A stretch of 9,638 bases of DNA. Source: an uncultured Oscillospiraceae bacterium. GTDB taxonomy: Bacteria; Bacillota; Clostridia; Oscillospirales; Oscillospiraceae. The stretch spans positions 1-9,638 of the forward strand of contig CAAGIE010000071.1 in assembly GCA_900769835.1 (NCBI GenBank), given 5' to 3'. The position numbers and the translations under genes are program-made. The notes under the pieces are model-generated. The model saw only the letters and a list, made by a program, of their open reading frames with translations, did no database searches and had not been told where the DNA came from. Below, piece after piece: positions 6,087 through 9,638 of this stretch. Position 1 is the first letter of the stretch, and every line of letters starts with the position of its first letter.

Positions 6087-6719
6087 TCAAAAGATTTTAT
6101 ACCAGGTATTTTTTCTGCCTGAAACCACAAAACCCAGTTTCTCATAAAGGGTCATCGCTTTTTGATTTTCAACGGCTACTTCCAGCCGTACCCAATCTGT
6201 GTTTAACGCTCTGCATAATGCCACCACCGCGTCCTTACCGCCACCGGGAACAAAAGAGGCCACCGCCAAAAGCGCACCCTTTTCTGTAACACCCAGACCT
6301 ATACATTCCTCATCACGATAGATAAACCGGCAACTCCCCTGCTCTGCCAGTTTTTGCGCCTGTCTGCGGGAGAGATACGCTGACGCAGGGACATTTGCCA
6401 TCTTCTGATTATAAAGCACCGTAAAGCATTCTATGTCCTTTGCAGGCAACGCCTCAGCCCGGGTATGGGGCAAGTCTTTCGTCATACATTCCATTTCCAC
6501 GATCTGTGTATAAACCGGGTATGCAATCAGCCCCTCGTGCCCGCAGGCATAGACCGCCTCTGCGCCCACTGCTTTACAAAAATCCACACACTCCTGCAAC
6601 AATTTCTGCAGTTCCCGTGTGTCGTGGATCGTGATAAACGCCTTTTTATTATACGGGATCTCTTGCAGCGTCAAACCGGCAACACCGTGTTCCGTTGTAA
6701 ACATAGGAATATCTTTCAT
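6087..6719 (-). CDS. GNAT-family N-acetyltransferase with a degenerate acetyl-CoA loop
   Basis: The C-terminal half is a GNAT acetyltransferase fold, which transfers an acetyl group from acetyl-CoA to an amine; the substrate is unknown. The clearest part is the end (residues 178-210): RLEVAVENQKAMTLYEKLGF, with N185, A188, Y192 and GF 196-197 as in motif B. The expected acetyl-CoA loop (R/Q-x-x-G-x-G/A) is replaced by SFVPGGGKDA near residues 155-164, which keeps glycines but not the usual pattern. About 80 N-terminal residues show no motif I recognise, although the segment CVDFCKAVGAEAVYACG could be a second, decayed GNAT-like half. GAGGTGG at 6724-6730 supports the start, and the gene has its own promoter. 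It ends just before the ylxM promoter, in a place where ftsY is sometimes found in Firmicutes. The family is fairly sure; activity is not. Confidence 0.8.
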   Translation of the reverse strand: MKDIPMFTTEHGVAGLTLQEIPYNKKAFITIHDTRELQKLLQECVDFCKAVGAEAVYACGHEGLIAYPVYTQIVEMECMTKDLPHTRAEALPAKDIECFTVLYNQKMANVPASAYLSRRQAQKLAEQGSCRFIYRDEECIGLGVTEKGALLAVASFVPGGGKDAVVALCRALNTDWVRLEVAVENQKAMTLYEKLGFVVSGRKNTWYKIF

Positions 6720-6738
6720 AATTCCACCTCACATTAAG

Positions 6739-6767
6739 AATATATCATAATTGTCGTATTTTCCCAA
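6739..6767 (-). promoter_or_regulatory. Sigma-A-type promoter for the minus-strand acetyltransferase
   Basis: TTGGGA (6762-6767) is followed after exactly 17 bases by TATATT (6739-6744), with TG one base upstream of the -10. It matches four of six and five of six consensus bases and lies about 20 bases before the start codon. The -35 is only 10 bases from the -35 of the divergent plus-strand promoter. Confidence 0.55.
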
Positions 6768-6777
6768 CACATTTTTC

Positions 6778-6805
6778 TTGATTTTTCCCAAAAAAGCGGT
6801 ATAAT
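6778..6805 (+). promoter_or_regulatory. Sigma-A-type promoter for the small hypothetical gene
   Basis: TTGATT (6778-6783), a 16-base spacer and a perfect TATAAT (6800-6805) place the start point near 6812, about 25 bases before the chosen ATG. It is back to back with the acetyltransferase promoter. Confidence 0.7.
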
Positions 6806-6822
6806 CCTAAATAGTTTGTGGA

Positions 6823-6829
6823 AAGGAGG
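6823..6829 (+). promoter_or_regulatory. Ribosome-binding site that selects the ATG at 6838
   Basis: AAGGAGG (6823-6829) lies two bases before one ATG (6832) and eight bases before another (6838) in the same frame. Eight bases is normal spacing and two is too close, so the later ATG is the likely start. Confidence 0.75.
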
Positions 6830-6837
6830 ATATGAAT

Positions 6838-7068
6838 ATGAAGAAGATCATTTGCAAAAAGGAATACGATAGCGAAAACGCTACCTTGATCAAGAAGTAC
6901 ACTTGCGGTACTTACGGTGATCCCACCGGTTATGAGGAGACTCTGTTCCAAACTCCCGAAGGTCTGTATTTCCTGTATGTCAACGGCGGCGAGGCTTCTC
7001 CCTACACCGCAGAGGACATTAAGCGCGTCGGTAAGGCTAAGGCCGAAGAGTGGCTCAACGCTCACTAA
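6838..7068 (+). CDS. Small hypothetical protein, 76 residues
   Basis: No function is known to me. The sequence begins MKKIICKKEYDSENATLI and continues with EETLFQTPEGLYFLYVNGGEASPY and a C-terminal AEEWLNAH. From memory this follows the layout of a widespread short Firmicutes family of unknown function: YDTxTA near the start, then ETLYxTxxGxxFLxxxGGxxSxY, then EAxxW at the end. That family also appears in phages and mobile elements. This copy is compact and lacks the longer linker before the last helix. It is rich in lysine and aromatic residues, with no signal peptide or membrane helix, so it should be cytoplasmic. It has its own promoter, a strong ribosome-binding site and its own terminator, so it is a single-gene transcription unit and certainly looks expressed. 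Confidence 0.85.
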   Translation: MKKIICKKEYDSENATLIKKYTCGTYGDPTGYEETLFQTPEGLYFLYVNGGEASPYTAEDIKRVGKAKAEEWLNAH

Positions 7069-7075
7069 TATAATC

Positions 7076-7109
7076 GCAGGATCGCATCAAGCGATCCTGC
7101 TTTTATTTT
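7076..7109 (+). terminator. Intrinsic terminator after the small hypothetical gene
   Basis: GCAGGATCGC (7076-7085) and GCGATCCTGC (7091-7100) form a perfect 10-bp stem with a five-base loop, followed by TTTTATTTT. It starts seven bases after the stop codon. Its T-tract runs straight into the TTGACA of the next promoter. Confidence 0.95.
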
Positions 7110-7110
7110 C

Positions 7111-7140
7111 TTGACAGATATGGTATTCTATATAATAGAA
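7111..7140 (+). promoter_or_regulatory. Putative promoter and operator for the trmO group
   Basis: TTGACA (7111-7116) and TATAAT (7131-7136) are both exact consensus but only 14 bases apart, short of the usual 16-18. A shifted -10, TAATAG at 7133-7138, would give 16 bases with a poorer match. A dyad, TTCTAT (7126-7131) with ATAGAA (7135-7140) around a three-base centre, covers the -10. The start codon follows about 25 bases downstream. Confidence 0.55.
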
Positions 7141-7162
7141 ACAACAGAAAGGTGTTCGGAAA

Positions 7163-7849
7163 ATGCAGGAAATTAAAATGCAGATCATCGCAAAAATGAA
7201 AAGCGATTTCCCTACCAAATTCGGTATTCCCCGCCAGAGCGGTCTTGTGGACGAATTGGTTTCCACAGTGATTTTCGAGCCTGAATTTCGCAACGATGAT
7301 GCTCTGCGCGGTATTGAAGAATTTTCCCACATCTGGCTGATCTGGCAATTCTCCGAAGCCGTGCGGGAGAATTGGTCTCCCACGGTTCGTCCTCCCCGTT
7401 TAGGCGGTAACACCCGTATGGGTGTATTTGCCACCCGCTCCCCGTTCCGTCCCAACGCTTTGGGGTTATCCAGTGTGAAACTGCTGGGTGTGGAGCAAAC
7501 CAAGGAATACGGCACTGTCCTGCACGTATCCGGGGCCGACCTGATGGACGGCACGCCTATTTTCGATATCAAGCCATACATTCCCTACGGCGACAGTCAC
7601 CCCGAGGCCACCGGCGGCTTTACTGACCGCGCAGGCGACTTTCTTCTGGAGGTAAACTTCCCCGAAGAATTATTAAAGCGCCTGCCCGAAGACAAGCAGG
7701 ACGCCGCTATGGCAGTTCTGTCCCACGACCCCCGACCCTCCTATCAGAAAGATCCCCGGCGAGTCTATGGTCTGCCCTTTGCGGGCTTTGATATTCGTTT
7801 TACCGTATGCGACAACACCCTGACAGTGGTGGATGTTACCCCTCTATAA
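7163..7849 (+). CDS. trmO: tRNA (N6-threonylcarbamoyladenosine37-N6)-methyltransferase TrmO
   Basis: TrmO (TsaA/YaeB family) uses S-adenosylmethionine to methylate t6A to m6t6A at position 37 of certain tRNAs, studied for tRNA-Thr in Escherichia coli. It has a beta-barrel fold unlike that of other methyltransferases. The 228-residue protein is of normal length. Family signatures are KFGIPRQSGLV (19-29), RPPRLGGNTRMGVFATRSPF (76-95), followed by RPNALGLSSV, then DLMDGTPIFDIKPYIPY (126-142) and the C-terminal SHDPRPSYQKDP (187-198) with VYGLPFAGFDIRF. AAGGTG at 7149-7154 is eight bases before the ATG. It heads a tight group: the kinase-like gene starts 12 bases after its stop, and the stop overlaps that gene's ribosome-binding site. 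The call is firm; the exact tRNA set is unknown. Confidence 0.95.
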   Translation: MQEIKMQIIAKMKSDFPTKFGIPRQSGLVDELVSTVIFEPEFRNDDALRGIEEFSHIWLIWQFSEAVRENWSPTVRPPRLGGNTRMGVFATRSPFRPNALGLSSVKLLGVEQTKEYGTVLHVSGADLMDGTPIFDIKPYIPYGDSHPEATGGFTDRAGDFLLEVNFPEELLKRLPEDKQDAAMAVLSHDPRPSYQKDPRRVYGLPFAGFDIRFTVCDNTLTVVDVTPL

Positions 7850-7861
7850 AGGAGTTAGAAT

Positions 7862-9052
7862 ATGAAGATTTTGATTTGCAATGTTGGCAGTACATCCCTA
7901 AAATATCAGTTGTTCCAAATGGATAACAACGAAGCCGTTTTGGCATCCGGCGGCGCAGAGCGAGTTGGTGCGGCTAAGAGCAGTTTTTACCACAAAAATC
8001 ATCTGAACGGAGATTCCCTCCGTGTGGATGCGGTTTTCCCCACTCACGGCGAAGCCATCAGTATGATGCTGGAGCATTTGTTGAACGGTGTGATCTCCTC
8101 TATGCAGGAGATTTCCTGCGTTGGCTTTAAAGTGGTTCACGCAAAGGGTGTCACCGGTGTGCAGTATCTGACCGACGATGTGCTGCAGGCAATGGCAGAT
8201 TTCAATTCCGTTGCCCCTGCCCACAATCCTCCCTACATTGCCGCTATTCGTCAGTTCCGCGCTATTATGCCCGAAACACCTATGATCGGTTCTTTTGAGA
8301 CCGCTTTCCATAAGGATATGCCCGCAGAAGCTTACCTCTACCCCATTCCTCTGGAGTTGAGCAAAAAACACGCTATTCGCCGCTACGGCTTCCACGGCGC
8401 ATCTTTGGAGTATTTGTCCACCTGGACCAGTGAAAAGATGGGTCGTAACGACCTGAAGATCGTGTGTTGCCATTTGGGCGGCAGTGGCAGTTTGTGTGCC
8501 GTAAAGAACGGCATCAGCATTGACACCACCATGGGTATGGGTCTGCAGTGCGGTGTCCTGCAGAATAACCGCATTGGCGATATGGATCCCTACATCATTT
8601 TCCATCTGGTGGAAGAATGTGGTATGGAACTGGGTGAAGTCAAGACGATGCTTCAAAGTAAGAGCGGTCTTTATGGTATGAGCGGTGGTGTTTCCAACGA
8701 TCTGCGTGACATTCAGCAAGCCGCCGATGCCGGCAACGAAGACTGCCTGAATGCAGTGAAGGCTTACGCCTACGGCATCAAAAAGTACATTGGCGCCTAC
8801 ACTGCCGCTATGGGTGGTGTGGATGCAGTGGTATTCGGCGGCGGCATTGGTCGCAATAGCGATTCTGTGCGCCGTATGAGCCTGGAAAACCTGGATTGCT
8901 TCGGCATTTGCCTGGACGAAGAAAAAAACCTGGCCGCAAAGGGCGGCGATGACATTTCGAAAGATGGCAGTCCCGTGCGGATCTTCGTGGTAGACACCAA
9001 CGAGGAGATCATCGTGGCAAGAAAAGCAAAAGCATTACTGGAGGACAGCTAA
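7862..9052 (+). CDS. Divergent acetate-kinase-family protein (acyl kinase of unknown substrate)
   Basis: The fold is that of acetate/propionate kinases (ASKHA superfamily), which interconvert ATP plus acetate with ADP plus acetyl phosphate. At 396 residues the length is typical. It keeps N7, S10, S12 and K14 (CNVGSTSLKYQL), H121 in APAHNPP, H178 in RRYGFHG, R237, KSGLYGMSG and TNEE near 379-382. Against Methanosarcina thermophila acetate kinase, as recalled, several sites differ: R91 is K90, D148 is E146 in SFETAFH, H184 is L182, and the ATP-loop HLGNGSS is HLGGSGS (204-210). GTR before the arginine is NNR, and GIGEN is GIGRN (328-332). R91, D148 and R241 are important in that enzyme. It may be a paralogue with another acyl substrate, low activity or a regulatory role. 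AAAGGAG at 7848-7854 supports the start. No phosphotransacetylase gene is beside it. Confidence 0.88.
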   Translation: MKILICNVGSTSLKYQLFQMDNNEAVLASGGAERVGAAKSSFYHKNHLNGDSLRVDAVFPTHGEAISMMLEHLLNGVISSMQEISCVGFKVVHAKGVTGVQYLTDDVLQAMADFNSVAPAHNPPYIAAIRQFRAIMPETPMIGSFETAFHKDMPAEAYLYPIPLELSKKHAIRRYGFHGASLEYLSTWTSEKMGRNDLKIVCCHLGGSGSLCAVKNGISIDTTMGMGLQCGVLQNNRIGDMDPYIIFHLVEECGMELGEVKTMLQSKSGLYGMSGGVSNDLRDIQQAADAGNEDCLNAVKAYAYGIKKYIGAYTAAMGGVDAVVFGGGIGRNSDSVRRMSLENLDCFGICLDEEKNLAAKGGDDISKDGSPVRIFVVDTNEEIIVARKAKALLEDS

Positions 9053-9570
9053 TGAGATTGGAAACAGAACGGCTGATCCTGCGCCCGCCCCAGGTGCAGG
9101 ACGCAGAGGAATACCTTTCCTTTTGCAACACAGATTTTGTGATGCGCTATAACGCAATGACACCCAGAACCCTTGCGGATCTGCAAGCCTGGTTTGCCGG
9201 AAACATCGATGGCACATTGTTGTTAATCCTGAAGGATAACGGCAAGGTGATCGGCGAAATCAATATTGAACAAGACAGTCTGCGCTATGGGGTGAACTCA
9301 AAGGAACTTTCCTTCTTCCTGCGCCAGGAATGCGCCCGGCAGGGATATATGAATGAAGCGCTTCGGGCAGTAATCGGTTATCTCTTTGAAACAGAAAATT
9401 TAGATTGCGTAGCTTCCAGAAGTTTTGCCCCTAACACCGCTTCCCTTGCCCTGCTCCGCAGCCTTGGCTTTACGCAAAACGGCATCATTCCCCATTGCGT
9501 AAAGGGTTATCAGGACACGATCTTCGATGACGTGCTCCACACTCTTTTCCGCGAGGACTTTCGAGGTTAA
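9052..9570 (+). CDS. RimJ/RimL-type GNAT acetyltransferase
   Basis: This is a GNAT N-acetyltransferase of the Acetyltransf_3 group, which includes the ribosomal-protein acetylases RimJ and RimL and many enzymes acting on small amines. The substrate cannot be told. The 172 residues begin METERLILR-like (MRLETERLILRPPQVQDAEE), the usual opening for this group. The acetyl-CoA region is LSFFLRQECARQGYMNEALR (86-105), where QGYM replaces the common GYA. Motif B is NTASLALLRSLGF (128-140). The ATG overlaps the preceding stop by one base (TAATG), with GGAGG at 9040-9044 inside the kinase gene, so translation is probably coupled to that gene. Family assignment is secure. Confidence 0.92.
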   Translation: MRLETERLILRPPQVQDAEEYLSFCNTDFVMRYNAMTPRTLADLQAWFAGNIDGTLLLILKDNGKVIGEINIEQDSLRYGVNSKELSFFLRQECARQGYMNEALRAVIGYLFETENLDCVASRSFAPNTASLALLRSLGFTQNGIIPHCVKGYQDTIFDDVLHTLFREDFRG

Positions 9571-9573
9571 ACT

Positions 9574-9638
9574 ATGCCTAATATTATAGAAATTACAGAT
9601 TTTTCCGCACCGGAGCTGGATGTGTACGCACGGCTCAC
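9574..9638 (+). CDS. Probable TrmH/SpoU-family RNA methyltransferase, N-terminal fragment
   Basis: An open frame starts at ATG 9574, three bases after the acetyltransferase stop, with GAGG at about 9563-9566 upstream, and runs off the window. Only 21 full codons are visible (MPNIIEITDFSAPELDVYAR and one more). This opening matches my memory of clostridial TrmH-family 2'-O-ribose methyltransferases, which continue with a LTEAQL-type segment and a substrate-binding domain before the SPOUT domain. The fragment contains no catalytic motif, so the assignment depends on this short resemblance and on the neighbouring trmO. Confidence 0.6.
   Translation, partial: MPNIIEITDFSAPELDVYARL

Noticed and set aside
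7898..8719. 273-codon open frame on the minus strand opposite the kinase-like gene
   Set aside because: The plus-strand frame is a clear acetate-kinase-family protein. The antisense product resembles nothing known to me.
1..9638. A mobile element, defence system, CRISPR array or riboswitch
   Set aside because: No repeats with spacers, transposase or integrase, toxin-antitoxin pair, nuclease or conserved riboswitch-like leader was found. The content is core translation genes and metabolic accessory genes.

Overview
The window looks like ordinary chromosome from a Gram-positive anaerobe of the class Clostridia, most likely an Oscillospiraceae/Ruminococcaceae-type gut bacterium. This placement rests on the Firmicutes gene order ylxM-ffh-rpsP-khpA-rimM-trmD, strong GGAGG ribosome-binding sites, sigma-A promoters close to TTGACA/TATAAT, moderate GC content, and a small uncharacterised protein type common in Firmicutes. 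No rRNA, tRNA, CRISPR array, insertion sequence, prophage gene or riboswitch was seen. The window is gene-dense, with no gene-free stretch of 300 bases.

Layout. At the left edge lies the first 480 codons of an oligoendopeptidase F gene (minus strand; its 3' end is outside the window). Divergent from it is an EamA-family transporter gene (plus). This converges with the end of trmD at a shared bidirectional terminator whose loop contains the trmD stop codon. The centre is a six-gene minus-strand operon read right to left: ylxM, ffh, rpsP, khpA, rimM, trmD (6000 down to 2471). It starts from an exact-consensus sigma-A promoter decorated with two dyad symmetries. Upstream of ylxM on the same strand is an atypical GNAT acetyltransferase gene with its own promoter. 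From 6720 to 6831 a divergent promoter region separates this from a plus-strand group: a 76-residue hypothetical protein with its own terminator, then trmO, a divergent acetate-kinase-family gene, a RimJ/RimL-type acetyltransferase, and the first codons of a probable TrmH/SpoU RNA methyltransferase at the right edge.

How the genes work together. The minus-strand operon serves protein synthesis and export: Ffh is the SRP GTPase and YlxM its usual operon partner, S16 and RimM act in 30S assembly, KhpA is an RNA-binding KH protein, and TrmD makes m1G37 in tRNA. The plus-strand group adds TrmO, which also acts on tRNA position 37, and probably a TrmH-type methyltransferase. RNA modification is therefore a theme on both strands. 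The kinase and acetyltransferase between them are tightly packed (12-nt gap, then a 1-nt stop/start overlap) and have no obvious link to RNA modification.

I found no clear new defence or mobile system. The points most worth following are the acetate-kinase homologue with several substituted active-site residues, the operator-like dyads in the ylxM-ffh promoter, the terminator built into the 3' end of trmD where rplS would normally follow, and the strong hairpin between khpA and rimM.
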